Assembly (NCBI GenBank): GCA_037447655.1
Contig: JBBHKE010002352.1
Span: forward strand, 177,569 to 241,568
Reading direction: 5' to 3'
Length of the DNA: 64,000 nt
Source: Zygnema cylindricum
Lineage: Eukaryota > Streptophyta > Zygnematophyceae > Zygnematales > Zygnemataceae
Shown: one piece after another, positions 22,703-33,900 of the stretch
Position numbering within the stretch: the stretch's first letter is position 1
Layout of the letters: the number at the start of each line of letters is the position of its first letter
The notes under the pieces: generated by a model
Database searches by the model: none
What the model saw: only the letters and a program-made list of their open reading frames with translations
Told to the model about the DNA's origin: nothing
Made by a program: the position numbers and the translations under genes

Positions 22703-23716
22703 AACGAGATGGTGGAGTCTAGTTTTTGTGGGAAAAGTTAGGGTGGACAAGGGGGAAAACGGTGGCCAAGAACAAAGGAACGGGTACCCTGAGGTGCCAA
22801 ATTGTAGCGCACGGCCGAGCGGGTTGTGGTTGGGGGAAGGGGTGGGAGGACGAAGGTTTTGTGTAAGGGAGCCTACACACCACCCTTCTCCCCCCCCCGC
22901 CGAGGGTGGGGGGGGGTAAAGGTTTTGCCTAAGAGAGCCTACACTCCACCCTTCCCCTCGGGGGGGGTAAAATTATGCTCCACGTTAACGAGATGGGGGA
23001 GCCCAGTTTTTAGAGGAAAAATCAGGATGGACAAAGGGGCAAATGAGATTGGACAAAGGGGCAAATGTCGGCTAAGTTCACAAATTGTGCACTCCGAGGT
23101 ACCGACACACAATGTTTTGAAAAGAACGGGATGGCGTGTATGATGAGTTGGGTGCGGTCCGTTCGAAGAGGGTGAAGGCCGAAGGCCTTTCGTAAGGGAG
23201 GGAGGGTCTGCCCCCGCCGAAGGCGGGGGCGGGTAAAAACGTGCTCCACGTTAACGAGATGGGGGAGCCCAGTTTTTTGGGGAAAAGCGAGGGTAACAGA
23301 GGGAGGAGCAGGAGGTAGCGTAAGTGGAGGATGGGATGGCGTTCTGTGTTCGCCGAGTAGAATAACCTTCGACTACGGCTATAACTGTAACTACTACCAA
23401 ACAAGAGTGTCGCCGGACTAGGCTCCCTTAAATTGGGTACCGGGACGAATTTCGGCCGTATCTTTAGAACGAGTCATCGTAAGCGTGCCCCGTTTATTTT
23501 ACCGTAAAAGCGATATCGAAAGCTACACGACGACGTATTGCACGTTGATTTCCGCGTAAGTTGAGTGGGAAAATCCAAATGTTTCACTAAGTACCGAAAG
23601 TCTTGTAGCCCGAGGCAAAAAATCCGAAAACTTCACCAAGTAGCGTTTTAAGCCCCCCCCCCCCCTCCATTACTACCCTCAATTTTCACCGAAAAACCAG
23701 ACTCCACCATCTCGTT
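22703..23716. mobile_element. Inverted-repeat element with G-rich internal tandem repeats
   Basis: Left AACGAGATGGTGGAGTCT (22703-22720) is inverted at 23699-23716. Inside, the same terminal motif recurs in direct orientation (22987, 23254), giving roughly 270-bp tandem units. Each unit has G-runs and facing C-run/G-run palindromes (22890-22915, 23210-23234) capable of G-quadruplex or cruciform structure. No coding region; superfamily unknown. Confidence 0.6.
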
Positions 23717-23719
23717 AAC

Positions 23720-24460
23720 TACTAAATGTTGTTTTTAGGGTTTTATACACCCCCAAAGGAATACTTTAGAAAAAGGCCAAATAAAAGGGTTTTTTTCAAG
23801 TCAAAGGCACCGAAATCCGGTGGAATTTGAAGTCATTTGATCCGAAAACCACTAGTATCCACAAACTTAGCAAATTGTGCAGGTCAAAATAAGGTGAGTA
23901 GCAACTCCAGCTATGTATAAAAGTACGCTTGTTACCTTCCCTGTCACATGGTTTTTTTTTTAACGATCCTTTTTTGACACTAAGTTTGCTCCAACGGCCG
24001 TTGTTGTTTAAAACTCGTCCAAATACCGTTTTGATAATTTTATCGATATTTAGACTAGTTTATAAGAGTTTTGTATTTGAGAGTTCAAAGTCAAATTTCA
24101 TTCCAATTGGTCGCAGCAAAAGATTTTGGCTCATTGAAAATAATTCCATTTTCGGATCATTTTTGCTTTAGAACTAGACAACTTTTTTGGCAAATTGACC
24201 AAGTATTTAACGAAAAACAAAAATTTGCAAAATTAACTTTTGTTATTTTTTGCGAGTAAAGGGTAGAATTTTAAAGCTTTTCTCTTTAACGAGCAAGAAT
24301 TAATTATACACCGATTGCTCGCAGTAATTCACCAAAAGAAAAACCAAAATTGTTCCGTTTTTGGCACATTTATTGTTCCTCCACTTGCTCAATTTATGTC
24401 ATTATATGTCGTTACGTCAGCTCAAAAAATTTTGCGGCTTCGTTCATTTGCAAAAAAGAG
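23720..24460. other. Spacer, no gene identified
   Basis: AT-rich, with short frames only. Nothing beyond a possible repeat relic. Confidence 0.35.
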
Positions 24461-24464
24461 TGTT

Positions 24465-25400
24465 CGAAAAAGTAAAAGAAAGGATAAAAAAAGGAGGTAA
24501 ATAGACGAAAGAAACGTGAATGGCAAAAGAATGAGAAAGATGAAAGAAAAAGGAAGGCCAAAAGAAAGAAGGAGAAAGACGAAAAAAAAAGAAAAGACAA
24601 AAGAAAGAAAATGACGAGAGAAAAAAAAGACAAAAGAAAGAAGAAAAAGGAAAAATAAAGAGGGTAGGAGGCGGGAAGGGAGGGAGAGAGAGAGGGAGAA
24701 GAAAAATAAAAAATAAAGAGGGTAGAGGGAGGCGAGAAGGGAGGGAGAGAGAGAGAGAAAGGGAGAGGGAGAGAGAGAGGGAGCGGGGAGAAAAGGTGAG
24801 AGAAAGAGAGAGAACAATTGATCCATCTCTTACCGCAATTGTCACCCTTCTTCTCATTTTCTCTCACACCTCCTCCTTTCTCCACTAAATTTCTCACTAA
24901 AATAGGTTTTCCTTTTTCTAAAATCTCTTGGTTAATTTGAGAAACCGAAAAAAAAAATCTCTTTTGTTTTCCAAATGAAGTTTCGTAAGGGCAAACTCTA
25001 AACTCTAAAGACAAAAAAAAGGAAAACCAAGAAAATTTAGAAGAAATGAGATAAAATGATAATAGTGGAAAGAGATGAAAAAAGGGAAAAAGAGCAAAAC
25101 TCGACGAATAAATGAATGTAAAAACTGAAAAATAACACAAAACCCGAAAAACGGGGAAAAAATGGAAGAAAAACTAGCAAAAAAACTAGAAGAGAGACCG
25201 TAAAAACCGAAAAAACATAGAAAAATACCATAAAACATAAAAACAAAAAAAAAATAAAAAAAAAAAAAAAAAACAAAAAAAAAAAGAAAAATAGGAAAAA
25301 AAAAAAAACAAAAAACAAAAAAAAAAACAAAACCCAAAAGTAAAAAAAAAAAAACCGGAATAAAAATCAAAAAAAAAAAACAAAACAAAAAGAAAAACCA
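24465..25400. repeat. Purine-rich low-complexity block (AAAGAA, GAGA, poly-A)
   Basis: The plus strand is almost all A and G: AAAGAAAGG units (24470-24660), (GA)n with GGGAGG (24660-24810), and long A-runs (25190-25400). It makes long spurious minus-strand frames rich in Phe, Ser and Leu. Confidence 0.85.
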
Positions 25401-25714
25401 AAAAAAACCTAGGTATCCTCACCAAAAGGTAAAACATAACGGTCCAAACGGAAATCAGTATAAGGAACCCCAAAATGCTTTCCTCCACCCCCTTAAAGAG
25501 GGGGGAGAGGGAGAGGTTTTCCAGAGAGAAGACTTTTAATGGCCCAATATAAATGAGAAGGGAGAGGGAGAGAGATAAAATATCCCACAAACTTGTACAT
25601 AAGAGTATGGAAGAGCACAAAAATAGTAAATAAAATAGCATGTAACCGTGGGACTTTTCAACTGAAAGGAAGCGACCGTCGGTTGCAAGTGTAGTTGTTT
25701 TCTAGAGGTTCAAG

Positions 25715-26095
25715 TTTGGACGCGGGGCACATTAGTGCGATCGTGGTATCGTGGCCGTCGAATCTTCATTGGAGTCGGTGTAGGAAACGCATGCCAAAAA
25801 GACATCCACGTCACTACGTCAGAGTCTTTTCCAATCATGTTTCGTACAGGCATTATAATACATGTCCGACTCACTTCACAAGTTTTCCGTACTGGCATAC
25901 TCTTTTACGTGTGTAGTTTTTTCTAACATGCGAGTAAAATAGGTTTAATGTTTGACGCGTGGGTCATTGCTACGATCGTAGCCTCGTAGCTGCTGAATGT
26001 TCATTGGAGGAACATTGTCCGTGAAATAAACGCTTGTCATGTTGTCATCCACGTCAGATTCATTTCTAGTCATGTTCGCTAACATCTTGAGTTAT
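25715..26095 (+). repeat. Diverged direct duplication, about 240-bp spacing
   Basis: GACGCGGGGCACATTAGTGC..CGATCGTGGTATCGTGGCC..TTCATTGGAG..CATCCACGTCA (25719 on) recurs as GACGCGTGGGTCATTGCTAC..CGATCGTAGCCTCGTAGC..TTCATTGGAG..CATCCACGTCA (25958 on). Non-coding. Confidence 0.65.
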
Positions 26096-26185
26096 CTGCC
26101 ACATCATGTATATTTTGTAGTGTTGTATATCGATCGGATGCGGTGTGCTGATAATCGATATACACCTTTTTCTGAACACAGATAA

Positions 26186-27245
26186 TCAATCACAGGTTGC
26201 AAAAGTCAAAATTTTACATAACCGAAACCGACCGTTTTTTTTTTTTTTAATTTGAGTAACGGACGCCCGACCGGGTTATGTCACGCTCCAAAATTGTTAA
26301 CCTTTAACCAACCGGCATTTGCAAAAAGAAATGTTAACCGAAACTCGATTTCTCGAGACTAACAGTACCCGCCCGTAACCGAAAAAGTACAAAAAAAAAT
26401 CTTAGTTTTTTCACGACGTATGAATAAGCCAATAACTACGGTTTGTCGCGTTCCTTAAGATTTGTGAAATGAATAGTGTTACTACCATGTCAGATTTGTG
26501 ACACTAATCATGATGTCACGTACTTCCACGATACCAAAGAGTACAAAGTACACTAATGTTCGATTGTATAGACAAGTACAAAATTTTCATTTTTTTCGTT
26601 TTTTGCTTGATCGACCGTAACCAACCTTTTTTTTTTCTGGTGAATCAACCGACTGCGACCGCCTGGCCCCAAAATTTTTGGCAACCGAATCCGTTCCGGA
26701 TTTGGCGTTGGCAGTCGGTTAACGGTCGGTCACGGTTTCGGTTGACTGTTTGTGACCACTGTAATCAATACACTGATGCGATTTATAGGTCGCGAAAATA
26801 TCGCGATGCATTACCGATAAATATCGGGCCAGATAATTATTGACTATAATTGTATGAGCGTACGGTCAGAACCATACAACAGAGGTCGCAAACGGTCAAC
26901 CGAAACCGTGACCTACCGTTAACCGACCGCTCGCGCCGGATCCGGAACGGATTCGGTTGCCAAATTTTGGGGGCCGGGCGGTCGCGGCCGGATGATCCAC
27001 CAAAAAATTATTCATACGTCATGAAAAACTAAGATTTTTTTTTGTACTTTTTCAGTTACGGGCGGGTACGGTTAGTCGCGAGAAATCGATTTTTGGTTAA
27101 CTTTTATATTCGTAAACGCCAATCGGTTAACGGTTAACAATTTTGGAGCGTGACATAACCCGATAGGGCGTTGGTTACTCAGATTTCGAAAAACAAAAAA
27201 CGGTCGGTTTCGGTTATGTAAAATTTTGACCTTTGCGACCTCTGC
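26186..27245. mobile_element. Long foldback (large inverted repeat)
   Basis: The left arm 26186-26790 is the diverged reverse complement of the right arm 26868-27245. For example CAAAATTTTACATAACCGAAACC pairs with GGTTTCGGTTATGTAAAATTTTG, and CCGTAACCGAAAAAGTACA with the region near 27042-27065. The left arm has an extra insert of about 200 bp (26420-26630). A further pair, ATTACCGATAAATATCGGGCC (26803) and GGCCCGATATTTATCGGTAAT (27272), lies in the loop and outside the right arm. Transcription would give long hairpin RNA. Confidence 0.75.
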
Positions 27246-27630
27246 CATAGAATTATCGCTGATAAATTATCTGGCCCGATATTTATCGGTAATGTAACAC
27301 GATATACAATTTTTTTATCGCCATGATTCCGTCACCGATGTATAGAACCAGTTCGATTATTGGTGGTAATAATAGATACCTATCGGATATCGGATAATGG
27401 CTAGCCGATACACGATCTTACAGTAGTTATTACAATATGCAATACCATAGAATTCAACGGTGGAGATAGTATTAGTGGCGATGGAGGGTGAAGATATTAT
27501 CCCTTTTCTACGGATTTTAAGCATATTGCTCTTTGCCTGTAAGAAGCTCATGCCATTGGAGCCGAACATCCGATACAGGCTTGCTCACAACCGACCATCA
27601 TTGCTCATCCATGAGAGCCACTCTGCTTGC

Positions 27631-27763
27631 GACGTGGCAAATGACTCGGATTCTTGTCCAATCAATGCAGGTATTCATACTTGATTTGCCACGTGGTGCA
27701 TGCTTGTTACCATCACCAATCAGAGACTATCAAAGATGAAGCTTTGAACTGGCGCCACGTGTC
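27631..27763 (+). promoter_or_regulatory. ACGT-core boxes upstream of MCAT
   Basis: GACGTGGCAAAT (27631), ATTTGCCACGTGG (27684) and GCCACGTGTC (27754) lie 170-305 bp before the MCAT ATG. The first two form an inverted pair. G-box/ABRE-type ACGTG elements bind bZIP and bHLH factors in plants. CCAAT motifs are at about 27658 and 27717. Function here is inferred. Confidence 0.5.
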
Positions 27764-27935
27764 TGATCACTTTTTGAGCGGGTCAGGCTTTGAAGTTTTG
27801 AACCTTCCATTCAGACTGATATCTTTCAAAAGTTACAAATACCTTCTATTCTTCGACAGATCCTTTTCTCCTTTGCTAGTTAAGTCAAGACCGCTGCTTG
27901 TAACATTTAGCTTCTGAAGCTTCTGTTCTTCAGCC

Positions 27936-30900
27936 ATGGCTGCCATTGTCGATGTTGTGGCTGCCGGTTCGACAAGACGGCTGGCTTCAGTATTTGATGT
28001 CAGTGGAGGAAGCATTGGCTGCCATGGCTATTCTTCCTGCAGAGCAGCTTCAATTGCCGTTCAGACTCTGCCAAAGCAGCGAGTTTTTTCGAAAGGTTCA
28101 TTGACACGCGCGTCTTTATCTGGCTCTTCTTTGAGGTGCGTAGTCAACTCCCTTTCCCATGGTAGTACTCTGCCACGTTTAGCGTTTACTGGAAAGACAG
28201 TGTCTCTGTTTTTTTCTCTCGCTGTTTTTTATCACGCCATGGACAATTGCATTACAGTGTGTGCTTCAATTTTTTCAGCCGCATCGTTCTAAACTTTAAG
28301 ATTAACTCGTACATTTTGTCTATTTCAGTTTTATGTGCATTGTTTTCTACTGCTATTTGTTTTTTTCTTGCTATTATTATAAGAATTGTTCATGTTGCAT
28401 ACTCGTAGACAATTGAACAATGCTTCAGCTGCTGTTTAGTCGCAAAATGAACTGTTTATATGTCTGGCTGTCACAGGTCTGGCTTTTGGAGTAAACAAAC
28501 CACATTGAAGTCTTCTTTTTCGGATAAAAGGAGTAATGCCAGGTGTCACATGAGTGCAGCCACTGAAACTGCAGTCAGTGATGATCTGCTGCTGGACTAC
28601 AAAGCTAGTACTGCGTTCCTATTTCCTGGCCAGGTATAATTTCACAAGTTTAAGTCCCCTATTTCTTGGACAGGTATAATGCCACAAGTTCAATTATATC
28701 ACCTGTTTATATTTCTTGGTCTGGCATTATACCACAAATTCAATACCGCCCGTTCCTATTTCTTGGACAGGTGTAATACCACATGTTCCCTATTTCTTGA
28801 CAGGTCTACTACAACAAGTTAAATAATACCACCTGTTCCTATTTCTTGGACAGGCATTATACGCCGCCCTACTTTCATTTTGCCTAATGGCAAGCATTCT
28901 CGTCAGGCTGTTTAAGCACAGCTAAGGAATATGCTTGAAAACGTTAACCTTTACTTTCTCTGTTATTTGCATTATGTTCTTATATCTGAATTTGGAAAAT
29001 TCTTGACTTTAGATGGTTATTTTTCAGTTCCCATTGTCACGTCAGAGGTCGTTCCCAGAAAGAAAAAAAAAATGGAAAAAGCCTTTGTCTCGTATGGTCC
29101 TGTAAAAGATATGCTTGTATTTCGTCTGAATAATGCAAAGAAGTTGAAGACCTCCGACAGCTACACTAAAATAGCCTTGTATTCTTACGCTCTGCCTTCT
29201 CATGGTTGAGGTTTCGAAAATCATTTAATGTATTCAACCAAACTCTCGTAAAAGAGGAATATTTGGCCTGACGTGCAGGGAAGGTTCTCCACATGTGCTT
29301 TCTCCTTTCTGTTGCGTTACCAGTAATGTCCAAGCTATGAATTAGGGTCTCTTTAGTTTCAAAATCCAGAAGTGCAGATTGTTAGCTTACTTCTTCTTAC
29401 AAATGAATGTAGTTAAAAGAATTTTGTACTCTGTGCTTGTCTTAGTGGGCAACTATTGCACAAATTCAAGGGTCGAATCAATGCATGTGAAGGTATGTGA
29501 AGGGACTACGAATGCAAACAGCTTTTATTTTCTAGTGTAGGTTTCCAGCTTTATATTGACAAGATGCAATGGATCAATAAACAGGTCATTTGCAACTTTA
29601 GGTTCTGTGCTGGTAGAAAACAGTTTAAATAAATGACCGGAGAAACAGTTCTTATTTTGAATTTATTCTGATTTCCCGCTTCATACTGACAAGGCGTAAT
29701 GAATGGATAGATAGGTTAATTCTAAAAAACTAAAAATTGGGTTATGTGATGCCAGCTTCATATTGACAAGATGTAATGACTGAAAAAAGGTTGACGGCAA
29801 AAATTTAAAAATCGTGTTATGTGATGGTGGAATGCTGGGTAAATAGATGACTAGACAATTAGTTTAGTGACAAGAAGAAATAAATTAGTAAATAGGTCAA
29901 CTGTCAAAGAGTAAATGTTGGGTTATGTGATGGTGGGATGCAGGGTAAATAAATGACCAGACAATTAGTTTAGTGGCAAGAAGAAACAATTCAGTAAATA
30001 GGTCAATTGTCAAAGATTAAATGTTGGGTTGGTGATGGTGGAATACAGGGGGCCCAATCAGTTGGCATGGGGGCAGGAGCAGCTGATGTGCCTGCCGCAG
30101 CAGCTCTCTTCGAAAAAGCCAAAGAGATTTTGGGGTGATTTTTCTGTTTTTTAGACTCTTAAATTTGATTTAAAGCCAAAGGCATTCTTGGTGATGTCTG
30201 TTTCTTGGGACCCTCCTTTTATTTCTGTTCAAATCCTGCCTTCTTTTCTCCGCTTTTTCTTTCTTTTCTCCCTCTCCTTCACCTTTTCCATCTTACCTAG
30301 TTCCGCCTACTATTTTATTCCCTTTTTTCTGCTTTTTTCCATACCCTTTCCTTCCAGGTTTGGTAGTTTTTGTTGTTAATTGGCAGTGATGTGAGCAATA
30401 AGTCGGTGGGTGCTTAATAGATAGTAATGAATTTATTTTGCCCGAGATTTAATATGCATATGGTGGCTCTTCTCTGGATCTTGCACGAACTTAACGTTTT
30501 TTTTCTATTTTGGATGCTTTGTCAAGTGTATTTCAGGGAACTACTCAACTTGTTTGGAAAGGCTAGTACCCTATATTGCAAATAGAAGTGTCTTTTTTTG
30601 ACTGTTATTTTTCAGATTCATGTTAAATATATTTTAGTTTGTTATGTTTCATCTTACTGTTCTCTTTATGTGGTTCACCCTTTCTGCGCTCTATTTCAGT
30701 GCATAACTTTGCAAACACCGTGTTCAGTTCATTTCTTCTCCAGCCAGAATACTCTGTTAACGAGTTAGCATCTGAACTCGTTAAAGTTTTAACAGAGTCC
30801 ACCCTCTCTTTTTTGCAGATTTGACTTGTTAGATGTTTGCCTTAATGGCCCAAAGGAGAAGCTTGATTCAACGGCTATCAGCCAGGTCTGTTGAAATGTT

Positions 30901-33900
30901 CATTTCAAGAACTTGGTATTCGGTATAACTTATAGACTTTGGGCTTGTGATTATGTGTAAATGTTGAGGTTCTCAAATTTTATAACTTTTCTGCTAAATT
31001 TTAGTTCCAGTGAATATACGAGTTTCTAGTTTTCTTTTGTTCATGGATTGTGCTCTGTGGGCATGTAAGGTTCACCTTGTGACACTTTTGATAGCAGATA
31101 AAATGATGGGAGTGGGGTCTTTGATTAGCTAGCTTGTCCTCGTTGAAAGTTCCAGTGGTCCCAGTATGACGATTTTTGGGTCCAGGAAATTTGGTATCCC
31201 TATCATCAACATAAAGTATCAGTTATCGTGCGAAAAAGTTAGTGAAAGAAAAGCTCATAATCTTTAGAATGGTTGGAGAAGAAAACCTTGAAACAGGTGG
31301 ACCATGACTAGAATCCCAAGTCAGGTTCCAAATTGTTTGAAGTAGTCGCCATGACCTGGCAACCTGGAGTGGGATCCCATTCCAAACTATAGAATAAATT
31401 AACTAGAGAAAACTATAGAATTAATTATTTGTTTGGTGGGCGGTGAGGGTTACAGCCTGCCATTTACGTTTCCAGTTTGGCAGCAATTGAAGCTCTCCGA
31501 GCACAGGAGAATGGTCAGGCAATCATCGATTCTGTGGATGTTACTTGTGGTCTCAGTCTTGGGGAATATACTGCCTTGGCGTTTGCTGGAGCCTTGAGGT
31601 GTGTAAGCTGTTTATTTTTTTCTGTTTTCCATTTTGAATAGGGGGATATCCTTTGAGCTCAAGAAAGAACATCTATGTTTTGTATTGGGTGTGCGATTGT
31701 ATGTACAGATAAGCACAAATGTCTGGCTATGGTTGTTCAACAAATATGCATTGTTTTGCTCAGTGGATGTCATACAAGGTTATGGAGAATGAAGTGTGTT
31801 TGTATGGGATTCATGGTCATCTACGTTAACGAGAATTCAATCTGTTCCCCAGTAGAGCAAAGCTTCAACTAGGATGATTATTTGCCAGTGGTTGTTATTA
31901 TTGCAATATTTGGAAATTTTAGAAAGCTTGGTAGCATTGATATATTTGTAATTTCAATATTTCTGATTTCTCGCGGTCATTTTGTAGAGCTAATCTTATT
32001 ATACGTTTTTGCTTTGTGATATGCAGTTTTGAAGATGGGCTGCGTCTGGTCAAACTCCGTGGAGAAGCAATGCAGGTATTTTTCAGGCCCATGAATTTCA
32101 TGAAGTTCCAGTTTTTTGCTTGTTCATGTGTGAATCTTTTTCCTGCTGGCAGATAATAAGATACGGCACACAGCAAAAGAAGCTTTAATTTGGAGCACAT
32201 ATGTTAAAGATTCCGCTCTCAAAATAAATATGGACTCTTGCCATTTCTGAGTTATTTTTCATGCCTTTTTCCCAAATGCGCCCTGCTCCACTTTTTTTAT
32301 GTAAATAAGGATCCTTACCTTCATCCTTATATTTGACTGTTGATGGAAAGCGAAACCAGGCTTACAGAAACAAATATAATAGAAAAACATAGGCTTAAGC
32401 AAAATATGTTATCCTGAAGAAAAACTTTTACTGGAGCAAAACCGGTTTTCATTTGAAATTATGGCAACCTGACCTGCGTCTCTGCTGAAAGTTCACCACT
32501 TAGGTTCTGATTGATGTTTTGATAAGGAATATTAAGCACATTTTCCTTGTCAGCGTCAATTCTCACACTGATTAGCCTGAATCCACATCACTTGAGTTAT
32601 TGTGATACCTTTCATTCCAATGCACGGGGTAACTGAAGTTTAACTGCGTTGCCTGATGCCCTCCTCAATATAGCACCATTCAATGATAGGTTGAGTGTTA
32701 GTTATATTGCCAGAATGTGGATTGCCAGAATGTGTGAATCTTATTGTGAAGAAGTGTGAATGTTATCGCACAAATGCTTGGATCTTGTTTTAAGAATGCC
32801 TGAATCTTATTGCAAGGTTGTGAGCCGTCTAAGAATCGTGTCTTGTCGTAAGTATGTGTCTCATTGTATGTATGCATCTTTTTCGAAATATGTCTTATTT
32901 TAAGTATGTGTCCCATTGGAAATAGTTGTTCTATTGTATGTGTTTGCATCTTATTGTAAGTATGTAACTTACTGGAAGTAAGTAACTGTAGGTAGTAACT
33001 GTTGTTCTGTAGTAGTGTCTTATTATAAGCATGTGTGGTGTGAGGCAGGCAGCTGCCGATGCAGCCAAAAGTGGCATGGTGAGCGTCATCGGCCTCGATT
33101 CTGCCAAAGTTCAGGAGCTGTGTGACGCAGCCAATGAGGATGTGGAGGAAGAAGAGAAAGTCCAGATTGCAAACTATCTTTGTTCAGTATGTTCCTTTCC
33201 TAAAAGGGCTGGTCTAGACCACTGTCAGTTTCATCATTGGCACTGTTGAAGGTCACGAGTATTAGTACAGGTTTGTAACAGCTAGTTTCGAAAGCTCATG
33301 TTTGAAGGAGGCTTTTGCAACAAACTGGGAGTACGGTTGCTGGGGTTTGTCTCCTTGAAGCAATATTTTGGCACAAGTCTTTAGATTTGGCAATTAAACT
33401 ATGATGGGAAACTATGCTGGCTCTTCAGGGAAACTACGCTGTTTCAGGAGGTCTGAAGGGTTGTGAAGCGGTGGAGGCAAAGGCAAAGTCTTTCAAGGCA
33501 CGAATGACGGTGAGATTTTTTTGACTTGCAACTCCAGAAAAACGGATTTCGCCTGAATGTGGGACTGAGGGGATTGAGTTTGTTTAATGGAAGAAAAGAC
33601 AGTTAGGTGGTCTTATCCTGTAAATATAGGCATCGACGAGTATCACGTTTCTTTTTGAATGCTTTCTTCTTCGGTACAGCCCCTGGATATCTGTATTACG
33701 GAGCGATCTACTGGGGATACAAATTGACCTTGTTAGTAAAGTCCCTTCTGCAAATCTTCCTTGGAAAAATTGTGAATTTCTCCATGTTTGTTTGTACCGT
33801 GTTGCGGACAGAATGGTCTTTGGGGACAGAATGAACCTTGTTAGTAAAGTCTCTTTTCCAATCCTTAATCGGAAAGAATGTGAATCTCTGCAGGTTCGTT

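Noticed and set aside
24412-25641. Several long minus-strand frames rich in Phe, Ser and Leu
   Set aside because: They are the complement of a purine-only low-complexity tract; overlapping frames stay open in all phases and none has a domain.
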